From Euptelea pleiosperma (Eukaryota; Streptophyta; Magnoliopsida; Ranunculales; Eupteleaceae), in assembly GCA_035048495.1 (NCBI GenBank), contig CM068553.1, forward strand, positions 16,431,190 through 16,495,189: a stretch of DNA of 64,000 bases, in the 5' to 3' direction. Numbering within the stretch: position 1 is the first letter of the stretch; the number at the start of each line of letters is the position of its first letter. Below are positions 10,832 through 19,299 of the stretch, piece after piece. The translations under genes were made by a program, and so were the position numbers. The notes under the pieces are model-generated. The model was not told the DNA's origin and searched no databases. It saw only the letters and a program-made list of their open reading frames with translations.

Positions 10832-12521
10832 ATGGTGAAGCTATCGTTTGGCAGCTTTGGTGACTCTTTCAGTGTTGGGTCACTCAAGGCTTATCTGGCT
10901 GAGTTCATCTCCACCCTTCTTTTCGTGTTCGCCGGCGTCGGATCCGCCATCGCTTTCAGTAAGTGGGCCCATCACTTTGATGTGTGTACCACATACACAC
11001 ATACACATAAATAACTGTTAAATAGCAGTTAACGACTGTTATTATCGTTAAATGTGTTTTCTTAATGATTTTAAGTGTAACCTGTGCAGGTAAGCTCACA
11101 TCAGGTGCCGCTTTGGACCCCGCCGGCCTCGTCGCTGTAGCCATAGCACATGCATTCGCATTGTTTGTGGGGGTCTCCATGGCCGCCAATATCTCGGGTG
11201 GCCACTTGAATCCTGCTGTCACATTTGGATTGGCCATCGGAGGCCACATCACTATCATAACTGGCATCTTCTATTGGATTGCCCAATTGCTCGGCTCCAT
11301 CGTCGCTTGCTTTCTCCTCAAATTCGTCACCAATGGCGAGGTATATTGTTCAAAAAATTAAAATAAATTCACATGATTTTAATTGTACAAAATTAAAGGA
11401 CATTTCAGTCATTTTGAAACATTTTATTTTATGCTTAATCATCCTTGTTATTAAAATTTACTTTTAAGGGGTTGTTTGGATCACAAGTTTTCAAAAAATA
11501 TTTATTTAAAAAAATAACTTTTCTGAAAAAATATTTTTGAAAATGTGTTTTTCTTAAAAAAAGTCGTTTGGATCATCATTAATGCAAAATGTATTTATCT
11601 TCTTTTAGTTGGCCCCACCAACATATGTCTTTATTTTTTTGGAAGTGGACTTCTACCAAAAACTGTTTTTTTCGTTTATTATGTTCATTGAGCTAGCAAA
11701 ATTTCAAATAAGTCTTTTTTTTATTTGAAAAACAGCTTTCAACTTTTTTTTTTTTTATGAAAAGACTTTCTGGCTTTAAAAATATATATTTTAATGGAAT
11801 ACATACTTTTAAAAAATGCCCATTCAAACAATCTATTATTTTGGAAAAAGACTTTTGTGTGGAAAAACAAAAGACTTTTCAAGTCTAAAAATGGCTATCC
11901 AAACACCCCCTAAAACTTAACAAGATTGAAAAAAAATATACAACGAAAGTCAAATGAAAGAGGCATATGATCTTCAATTATTTTGTACTAATTTATGAGT
12001 GGATGGTGATAGTTGGTGGGCCCACCACTGATCACCGTCTCAATATGATCTGACGGTAGCTAATGGGTTGTTACATGGTGCATTGGTATCATGCTGTCGC
12101 ACCTAAGTTTTCCTAACCTGGTACTGTTTTGGCCCGGTTTTGACAGGCCATCCCAACTCACGGCGTAGCTGCGGGGATGACCGCTATCGGGGGCGTCGTC
12201 ATGGAGATCATAATCACCTTTGCTCTAGTGTACACTGTCTATGCCACCGCTGCCGACCCCAAGAAGGGATCGCTCGGAACCATCGCTCCGATCGCAATTG
12301 GGTTCATTGTAGGTGCAAACATCTTGGCCGCTGGTCCATTCAGTGGTGGTTCGATGAACCCGGCTCGCTCCTTCGGACCGGCTGTTGCCAGCGGAGACTT
12401 TTCAGAGAACTGGATCTACTGGGTGGGCCCACTCATTGGAGGTGGCCTGGCTGGGTTGGTGTACGGTGACATCTTCATTGCGTCCTACGACCCACTCCCT
12501 GCCTCTGAAGACTATGCTTAA
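10832..12521 (+). CDS. TIP2: Tonoplast intrinsic protein, TIP2 (delta-TIP) type
   Basis: Three exons: 10832-10958, 11090-11340 and 12147-12521, all with GT-AG introns, giving 250 residues, the normal TIP length. It is a six-helix channel of the vacuolar membrane; family members carry water and, for TIP2, ammonia. Both NPA boxes are present (residues 83-85 in [11 protein letters not shown] and 197-199 in [11 protein letters not shown]), as is the helix-1 AEF motif (residues 23-25). Selectivity-filter residues read His63, Ile185, Gly194 and Arg200, with loop-D His131; this is the TIP2 signature and keeps even the numbering I recall for Arabidopsis TIP2;1. The start is supported by the typical [13 protein letters not shown] opening. 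Intron 2 (806 bp) carries a Tourist-like MITE. A second TIP gene lies about 3 kb away in convergent orientation. I see no break or frameshift. Assignment to TIP2 is firm; the member number is not decided. Confidence 0.97.
11468..11910. mobile_element. Tourist-like (PIF/Harbinger) MITE in TIP2 intron 2
   Basis: Ends GGGGTTGTTTGGATCAC and GCTATCCAAACACCCCC are inverted repeats, flanked on both sides by TAA, the usual 3-bp target of this superfamily. The 443-bp interior is AT-rich with AAAAGACTTTT-like motifs and no coding capacity. Confidence 0.8.
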
Positions 12522-12584
12522 GCTTCATCAATTTAGTTTGAGCTTTTTGTCCTTTTTTGTTTTCTTTTAGTGTCTTCGTAAGTG

Positions 12585-12590
12585 AATAAA
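12585..12590 (+). terminator. Polyadenylation signal of the TIP2 gene
   Basis: AATAAA lies 64 bases after the stop codon within a T-rich 3' UTR, a normal plant distance. Confidence 0.6.
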
Positions 12591-12683
12591 ATGTGTAGAT
12601 TTCTTTGTTATTGTCTCCAAAATGGACTTTTTTTTTTTGGATTTTGTATGCTTAATTTCAGTTTGAGCTTTTTTGAGTTTGCA

Positions 12684-12709
12684 TTTGGATTTGGATTTGG
12701 ATTTGGATT
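12684..12709. repeat. GGATTT hexamer microsatellite
   Basis: About four tandem copies of GGATTT just beyond the TIP2 3' UTR. It is not the plant telomere repeat (TTTAGGG). Confidence 0.7.
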
Positions 12710-12735
12710 AGACCAACCAGATCTAATATTGATAC

Positions 12736-13163
12736 CAAGGTTTAAAAGGGACCGTTATAATGGTCTGGGGCATTCCCGTTTTTCCGTTATAACGAAAAGA
12801 AATGCTCAGGGGCAAAAAATGAAAAATAGCGGAAAAAAAAAAAAAAAAAAAAAAGGAAAAAGGGGCGTGCTGAAATTCAAATTTGGAATTTTGAATTTTG
12901 AATTTCAAAATTTCAAAAACGGAAAATAATGGAAATGAAAAATAACAGAAAACAACGGAAAAAAAAACGGCCATTTTTTTCACATTTTTTTTCCAGAAAA
13001 GAACGGTCGTTATTTTTGTAATAACGGAAAAATAATGGCAGTTATTTTCGTTATAACGGCCGTAATTTTCTGAGTGTTTTAACGGTGCGTAACGTAACGG
13101 GGTAGGACCGAATCTATTATAACGGCCATTATTTTCGTTATAACGGCCGATTTTTAAACCTTG
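12736..13163. mobile_element. CGTTATAACG hAT MITE with perfect 8-bp TSD
   Basis: Termini CAAGGTTTAAAAGGGACC and TTTTTAAACCTTG are inverted repeats, flanked on both sides by ATTGATAC. The 8-bp duplication and CAAGG terminus point to hAT. The 428-bp interior is full of CGTTATAACGG and CGTTATTTTCG motifs and of GAATTTTGAATTTCAA. This copy defines the boundaries of the family. Confidence 0.88.
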
Positions 13164-13444
13164 ATTGATACCACTCTGTCACGACCCATGTCATGACCCA
13201 AACCTAGGGTATACATATGTACCCATGACCCGCAACTCATGACCCGATCTGTGATCCATGGGTCAACTCGCAACTCAAGATCAAGGCATTAGAATAAATT
13301 AATAAAAAAATAATTTATCCAAAAATATTCATAAAAATCCAAATATTAGATCCCTTCAATTAATTATGTGCAATTTCTCGTGATTAGATAAATGAAGGTG
13401 CTAGTTTGTTGAGTTAGTTAATATGGAGTGTTGATACTTGATAC
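13164..13444. other. Short intergenic gap
   Basis: Repeated CATGACCC-type words near 13180-13265; no gene seen. Confidence 0.4.
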
Positions 13445-14204
13445 GAAGGTTTTAAATGGTTTGTTATATCCTTTTAACGTTATCGCTATGACCATTGTTT
13501 TGAAATAACGGCCATTTCACACAGGTCAGTTCTCGGTCAACACGACCTCTCGTTGGTCCATTTCACACAGGCCACCCCACCCCGAGTGTGCTATAATTTG
13601 GGGAGTATTGATTAAATGTCCTGCATCAAAATGGTATCAGAGCGGGATGCCTTGTGTTCGAGTCTCTTCATCGGGAGTGATTAATGCAGGGACATTTTCA
13701 CACCGGGCTCAAGTGGGGCAACCTGCATAAATAGAGTACACTCAGGGTGGGGTAGCCTATGTGATATGGGCCTACGAGGGGTCATGTCGACCGAGAACCT
13801 AAATAGATCTTATGAGATAAATGAATTTAATCTCACGCTACCAACAGTCACGGCTTTTGGAGAGTATTAGTTAAATGTCCTGCATCAGATTCAGACGTCC
13901 CCCGTTACGTTATGTACTGTTAAAACGCTCAAAAAATAACGTACAACAGCTATTCTTTTCCGTTATAATTAACGAAAATACCGACTGTTATTTTTCGAAA
14001 TAACATTAGTGAAAAAATTAGCTGTTATTTTCGTTATTTTTCATTTTTGGAAATTTTGAATTTCAAATTTCAATTTGAATTTCAGCACCATTTTTTCCAT
14101 TATTGCCCCTGAGTGTTGCAATTTGTTATAACGGACATTATAACGGAAAAAATGGTAACGCCCCCAGTCCGTTATACTGTTATAACGGCCCCTTTTAAAC
14201 CTTG
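13445..14204. mobile_element. CGTTATAACG hAT MITE split by a TRIM-like insertion
   Basis: The left terminus GAAGGTTTTAAATGG (13445) and right terminus CCCCTTTTAAACCTTG (14204) belong to the same family as 12736-13163. The interior is interrupted from about 13512 to 13887 by unrelated sequence containing a tRNA primer-binding-like site. After it the MITE resumes with GATTCAGACGTCCCCCGTTA, the block found in the other copies. Flanking 8-mers no longer match. Confidence 0.7.
13512..13887 (+). mobile_element. TRIM-like LTR fragment inside the MITE
   Basis: TGGTATCAGAGCGGGATG at 13632 matches the initiator-Met tRNA primer-binding site used by many plant LTR elements. It directly follows TTAAATGTCCTGCATCA, and the same 17-mer ends the insertion at 13887, as expected of two LTR ends. 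It is short (about 375 bp) and non-coding. A GGTGGGGT/ACCCCACC block is inverted within it, so the copy is rearranged. Confidence 0.6.
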
Positions 14205-15067
14205 TTTCTGACAGTCATTTTCTTTCATGATAATATTTTTTTCAAAATATTGTAATGGGGTTGGGACTATAGTTAGCAAATCATGTAGCAGCAAAAATTC
14301 GCCAATGAAAAATGCGAGTTTAAAATGATTTATGTTAAAAAAAAAAATGGAATAAAAAAAAGTGGTCAAAAGACGAGGACGCCAAAAGGTTGATGAGTGA
14401 TAACTTCAAGTTTAATATTTTTTTAATCCAAAACTACGCACTCAAAAAAACATACACATATATGTGCATATGCCCATAGTGCATATAGATTGCGTGGTAA
14501 CATATATAGTAATGCGGAGGAATCTGGTGATCTTTTTTAAACATAAAAATTGGACATATAATATAAATAAATAAAATATTCTTTAATTTTTAAAAAGAAT
14601 AATTTTTATTTATGAGATTTTTTAAAAAATATAAAATTACGGGTTGTTTCGGATTATTGAATATTTCTTGTTTTCTTTGCGATGTTGTGAAAACGCCGTG
14701 ATTTGAAATATTTTTTCAAAAGATGAGAATTTTTTTATTTTCAAAAAGCCAAGTTATAAACGAAGATTTGCTACTATGGTGGGGACTTGGAACGTTGTCA
14801 TCATAAAGGCCGTTATTTTTTTGTTATAACAGCTTGTTTAAATCTGTTTAGAATGTTGCTATGACAGTTATTATCGTTCTATCGCCTCAAGCCAGTTATT
14901 TTGTCAACGGTAAAGAAAAATGTTATAACGGCCGCTATTTTGAAATAACAGTTATTATCGCATAAGGGCCGAGCACTTTTTATTCCCTTCTTGATACAGT
15001 GGCTGTGAAGATTTTTCTTACTAAGAAATAAATTACCCAATGGTTTGTAATTTTTCTTTACGGGTAC
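14205..15067. other. AT-rich intergenic sequence with MITE debris
   Basis: No gene seen. Scattered GGCCGTTATTTT words (14800-14960) are remains of the CGTTATAACG family. Confidence 0.45.
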
Positions 15068-15446
15068 CGTGGTTTCAAAAACGGCTGTTATAACAAAAAT
15101 AACGGCCGTTGTAACAGATTCGGACCTCCCCCATTATGTTATGTACCGTTTTAATGCTTCAGAAAATAACGGCCATTATTTTCTTTATAACAGCAGTTGA
15201 TTTTCTGTTAAACGAAAATATCGACCGTTATTTTCTGAGAAAATTTGTAAAAAAATGCCATTATTATCGTTAATTCGGTTATTTATTTTTTTATTGAAAA
15301 TTTGAATTTTGAATTTTAGTACACCATTTTTTTTCGTTATTTTCCTGTTCTTTTCTATTTTTGCCCCTAACCATTACAATTCATTTAACAGAAGAAACGG
15401 TAACGCCCCCAGTCCGTTATACCGTTATAACGGGCCCTTTTATTAA
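15068..15446. mobile_element. CGTTATAACG hAT MITE abutting the TIP5;1 3' end
   Basis: Left CGTGGTTTCAAAAACGGCTG, interior GATTCGGACCTCCCCCATTA, right CCGTTATAACGGGCCCTTTT. It ends within about 20 bp of the aquaporin's polyadenylation signal, so the gene's transcript end lies at the element border. The right terminus is altered and no TSD was found. Confidence 0.75.
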
Positions 15447-15460
15447 AGAAAACGAGATTT

Positions 15461-15466
15461 TTTATT
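15461..15466 (-). terminator. Polyadenylation signal of the TIP5;1-like gene
   Basis: AATAAA on the minus strand, about 55 bases after the stop codon. Confidence 0.55.
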
Positions 15467-15520
15467 GATCCAAACATTAAGAATACAAAAGGGATATTAA
15501 AAACAACACATTCTGTCGTC

Positions 15521-16761
15521 TTAGACTCCCACTCCTTCCACCAATCCGCGTAACGAATCGGACGGTTGAGGAGGGAACACCACATTCTCATACAGAAGGC
15601 CTGCAATTGCTGCACCGATCAAGGGCCCAGCCCAGTAAACTCCTTGGTTCTTGAAATTCCCTCTTATAAGAGCCGACCCGAATGAATATGCCGGGTTTGC
15701 CGAACCACCCGTGAAAGGACCTGCAGCCAAGACATTGGCCCCCATTACAAACCCGATCGCTATAGGCCCAATAGCCCCAAATGAACCTCTCCTTGGGTCT
15801 CCTGCTGCGTAAACTGTGTACACCAGCGCGAATGTTAGCACACTCTCCAACACTGCCGCTCCGAACCCGGTCATCTCCTCTGCAATCGCATGGGTAGGGA
15901 TCACCTGAAAAATCCAAATCCATCAGTAATTTGTGCCGTGGTTTTAAAAACCGGCCGTTATAACGAAAGTAACAACCTCTATAACGGAAACGGACATACC
16001 CCGTTAGGTTACATATATATACCATTTTAAGGTTCAGTAAATAACGACAGTTATTTTTGTTATAACAGCATTTAAAACGAAAATAACGACCATTATTTTA
16101 TGGAAAATTTTGTTTAAAAAACTGTTATTTCAGTTCTTTTTGGTTATTTGCCGTTATATTTCACTGAAGATTTGAATTTTGAATTTTAGATCCGTTTTTT
16201 GTTTTTTCGTTTTTCCCGTTTTTTATCATGTGCGTTACAGTCCGTTAAACCGTTATAACGGCCCCTTTTAAACCATGGATACAGGTTCAGTTTACCTGTC
16301 CAGCCGTAGTGACTCTCAAGAGAAGGCAAGCCATGGTGGAGCCCAGCAACTGTGCAACCCAGTAAAACATGCCCATTGGGACGCTGATGTGGCCTCCAAC
16401 AGCCAATCCAAAGGTGACAGCAGGATTGACGTGGCCCCCAGATATGTTAGCCGCAATGTAAACCGCTGATGATAACCCAAAGGCATTTGCAATGGCGATG
16501 GCCACCAAACCCGATGGATCCGACGAGGCATCCGGCATCAACTTACCTGTACATCTCACAACAAAATTGTATGGTGATGATCATACAAAACGTGGGTCCT
16601 ACAACAGTGAAAAAAAAAAAAAAAAACTCACGGGAAGACATTGTAGATCCGACGGCGACAAAGACGAAGAGGAAGGTAGAGATGAACTCTGCGAGGTATG
16701 AACGAAGAGCGGTTGGATTGACCGATTGCTCGTATCGGGTGGTTAATGTTGTGGAAGACAT
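15521..16761 (-). CDS. TIP5;1: Tonoplast intrinsic protein, TIP5;1 type
   Basis: Three exons on the minus strand: 16761-16632, 16546-16296 and 15904-15521, all GT-AG, giving 254 residues. Exon 2 is 251 nt, exactly as in the neighbouring TIP2 gene, and both introns fall at the same codons. NPA boxes are at residues 84-86 (GGHVNPAVTFG) and 197-199 (GGSANPAYSFG). Filter residues are Asn64, Val185 and Gly194, as in TIP5;1, but the last position is Tyr200 where Arabidopsis TIP5;1 has Cys; Met before the second NPA is Ala196. The SSRKLM junction and the EMTGFGAAVLE block also resemble TIP5;1. In Arabidopsis this channel is pollen-associated, carries water and urea, and has been placed in mitochondria. 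The start at 16761 (MSSTTL) fits the family; an in-frame Met at 16818 would add 19 residues. Intron 2 contains a MITE. No break in the frame. Confidence 0.94.
15937..16277. mobile_element. CGTTATAACG hAT MITE inside TIP5;1 intron 2
   Basis: Left terminus CGTGGTTTTAAAAACCGGCC and right terminus GGCCCCTTTTAAACCATG are inverted repeats of the same family. In the gene's direction the element begins only 18 nt after the 5' splice site and fills most of the 391-nt intron. No matching 8-mers flank it. Confidence 0.8.
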
Positions 16762-17064
16762 TTTATGGAGGAATGTGGAAGAACAAATAGAATTAAATGT
16801 GTCGAAGATTCTATTCATCTGATGACTGTAAATGGTTTGTGGGCGGAAAGGGAAGGAGTTGTTGGTTAATATATTGCACCAGAAGTTGCAAATCAAAGAG
16901 ACGCGACTCTCTCTACAAAGGCTTCAACTGCCAAACGACGTGTTTGGTTTTTTTTTTTACAGTTATTACCGTTGGAATGAAATCTTATTAACTTACTGGA
17001 AAGTCCCCGTTCAAGGGCTAAATTGACTTCCAGATCCAATCTTATTAAGCGTTGCTTGGAAACG
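16762..17064 (-). promoter_or_regulatory. Upstream region of the TIP5;1-like gene
   Basis: On the minus strand a CAATATATTAACC motif near 16868 is a possible TATA element about 100 nt upstream of the chosen start. Nothing else recognisable is present. Confidence 0.35.
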
Positions 17065-17200
17065 CGCTACGTGGCACTCTTTCAGTCTAATGCTCGAATC
17101 CAATAGCTAGAAACCACCAATCAGGCTGATTTTTTGGTGTGTAGGCCCATCAAGTGGTGGCCAATAATTCATGGGTTAGTGGAGCCCAAAGAATGTGCCA
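17065..17200. repeat. Fold-back family A, copy 4 (one arm)
   Basis: ACCAATCAGGCTGATTTTTT, TGTAGGCCCATC and AGAATGTGCCACAGG match the right arm of the family. The left arm is missing or diverged. Confidence 0.55.
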
Positions 17201-17323
17201 CAGGGTGTTTTCGAAGCTTCCTACAACGCTGCAACAAGAGCGAACTGCAGCAAAATATTTTCGATGTATAAGACTAGAAGATGTCCTCCTGTGTCTACTG
17301 TTTCCCAGCATATATTTGATGGG

Positions 17324-17666
17324 TAGGGTTGTACATCAGGCCGGATACCCAAAACCCGGCCCAAACTCAATACCGTTTTACCCGAACCTGGACAAAAAAA
17401 TTCAGTTCACGCCAGTGTTCCACCTCCCCAGCCCTGACCCAGCCCTAGAAGGAACCCAGTTCTTTTTTAGAGATTTTTTTAAAGGAGTTTTGTGGGCCCA
17501 AAACCGCCTGGCCCGACCCAATGTGTTGGTCTTGGGAAAGGCTCCGATTGGCGTTCCAGAGTTTCAGCATGACCCGACTAATTTCGAGCCAGATTTGGGC
17601 CGGCCTGAAACTGGAGAGAAACCCAAAACTTTGGGCCGGGCCAGGTAGCCCGAATGTACACCCCTA
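17324..17666. mobile_element. hAT-type MITE, TAGGG termini
   Basis: Left TAGGGTTGTACATCAGGCCGG-like end (first 20 bases) and right CCCGAATGTACACCCCTA form inverted repeats. Flanking 8-mers TTGATGGG and TCCATGGG agree at 6 of 8 positions. The interior is rich in CCCGGCCC and GGCCCGA words. A similar right half occurs near 63305-63515. A 164-codon frame across it is a by-product. Confidence 0.7.
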
Positions 17667-18125
17667 TCCATGGGTTTAAATTCCACTATGGTGTACCTTT
17701 GCGTAGCCTGGCCCAGAGATTTTCTTGGGTTTCCGTTCAGACCGAGCTCGACCCAGGCCTTACCCAAACCCCGAAAAATCAAAATTCTTGAGCGTTTTTA
17801 AAATATATTCTGCCCAATGAAATTCTGAACTCGGGCTCGAGTTTTTCCAGGTTGGGCTCAGGCTCAGATATCAAGCTTGAGTTTAGATCGGGTACGGTTT
17901 TGTCTGCGTTCAAGGGACCGAGAACCAGGGTTCAATTTTGGGCCGGCCAAGCTCGGTGGCTTTGCCACCACTAGATTCCAGCATTTGTTAAAGACCTGAA
18001 GCTTCCCCCTCCGTATCAAGCGAACTTCCGTATCAAATATTTCTGCCATCCCCTCCACCCCCACTTCCCAAAGGAGAAAATATTTCAAAATTTGAAGTCC
18101 CTCCCAAAAATGCTACGTGGAACAC
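17667..18125. other. GC-rich repeat debris, no gene seen
   Basis: CCCGACC and GGGCTCAGGCTC words suggest further remains of the neighbouring MITE class. No gene-like splice structure. Confidence 0.4.
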
Positions 18126-18362
18126 ACTTTAGGGCCTGCGGATGTTTGGTCCACCTCTTGGTGGACCTCCATACAAAAAATCAGTTTGATCGATGATTTC
18201 TACCTGTAATATTTTAGCATCTAAAAAAATGCTCAAATCCAACAGCCAGAATCATGCTATTAAAGTGCTTAAATTCACCACTAGAAATCATCAAATTTTT
18301 TTTTTTTTTGGTGATCTGTAGATCCATCAGAAGGTGGACCAAACATCCATAAGGTCAATGTG
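18126..18362. repeat. Fold-back family A, copy 5
   Basis: Left arm GGATGTTTGGTCCACCTC with AAAATCAGTTTGATCGATGA; right arm GATCTGTAGATCCATCAGAA with GGACCAAACATCCATAAGG. Inverted arms of about 100 bp. Confidence 0.7.
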
Positions 18363-18372
18363 CCCTAAATAG

Positions 18373-18657
18373 TGACAAGGACCTTGACCAATACTCAAAA
18401 GACCGGCCTGTCAAGAAGCAGGAAATCTAATTACTTAACTAAGACACATAACAAATCACCACGCTTTCGAGCCCTACTCGGAGCCCTTTCGGCCACTTCC
18501 ATAGATTACCCCCTCAAAGCATCCCTTTCAGTGACTCGAACTGATCAGAACGTGGTACCTGCTCTGATACCATTGATAAGTACCTCGACCAATACTCCTC
18601 AAAAGACCAGCCTGGCAAGGAGTGGGAAATCTAATTACTTAACCAAAACACGTAGCA
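18373..18657 (-). mobile_element. TRIM (miniature LTR retrotransposon)
   Basis: Two direct repeats of 81 and 84 bp (18373-18453 and 18574-18657) both begin TGA and end CA and share GGAAATCTAATTACTTAAC. One base from the right copy the plus strand reads GCTCTGATACCA, the exact complement of the TGGTATCAGAGC primer-binding site, so the element reads on the minus strand. Flanking 5-mers AATAG and GATAG match at 4 of 5. Total 285 bp; non-coding. Confidence 0.85.
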
Positions 18658-18876
18658 GATAGTGCTCCACATGGTATTCGGGAGGGGATTAGCATTGTAC
18701 CTTGGTCGTTCATATGTTCAAACTATTTAATGTTCTTCAAAATTTGTATGGTGGTATTCGCGATTCATGTGATAAGAATCAAGATGACCATCACCATCAG
18801 TATGTGAGCAACACATAAAAGGATAATTTTTATAGGGAATTGAATTTTCAAGTTAGCTTTTTTACATTTGACAGAA

Positions 18877-19059
18877 GGCTCAGGCTCCGACGACCCCCTT
18901 TTCCTGACCCCTCTCGGTGTGCTCGGCTGTGGATTTCACGAATCCAATGGTGGTTGTCAGCGCCCCAAAAACTGAAAAAGTGATGCCAGCTTAGCGCTGA
19001 AGGCCGAGCACACGAACATGAGATGGGTCAGAAAAAAGGGGGTCCCCTGAGCCCGACCC
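18877..19059. mobile_element. Fold-back element with 9-bp TSD
   Basis: TTGACAGAA lies directly on both sides. Arms of about 50-60 bp are inverted: left with GACGACCCCCTTTTCCTGAC and GTGTGCTCGGC, right with GGCCGAGCACAC and GTCAGAAAAAAGGGGGTCC. A 9-bp duplication with long inverted arms suggests a Mutator-type non-autonomous element (inference). Confidence 0.75.
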
Positions 19060-19299
19060 TTGACAGAAATGGCCCCTCCCACTTCACATAATGCAAAATC
19101 ATCTACAAAGAGAAGACCAAAGACAGGAAATGGTGCTACAAGGAAAAATCGTCTACAAAGAGCAGACCAAAAACAAATGAAAAAATTCGAAAGGGAAATC
19201 AAATATAAATGCTGATTTAGGTGAAGCAATAAGAGACTAAAATATTTATAGATTAATTGGCAATGTAATGTATATACATATAGATTATAACCCTCTGCC
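19060..19299 (-). other. 3' flank of PURU
   Basis: Downstream of the PURU stop codon; presumed 3' UTR and beyond. No canonical AATAAA was identified with confidence. Confidence 0.35.

Noticed and set aside
12140..12469. 109-codon plus-strand frame rich in Arg, His and Trp
   Set aside because: It overlaps TIP2 exon 3 in another frame; the aquaporin frame has clear motifs.
12684..12709. Possible interstitial telomere repeat
   Set aside because: The unit is GGATTT, not TTTAGGG.
15588..16025. 145-codon minus-strand frame over TIP5;1 exon 3
   Set aside because: Alternative frame of the aquaporin exon and intron; no motifs.
17154..17648. 164-codon plus-strand frame
   Set aside because: It crosses the hAT MITE at 17324-17666; Pro-rich composition comes from CCCGGCCC repeats.
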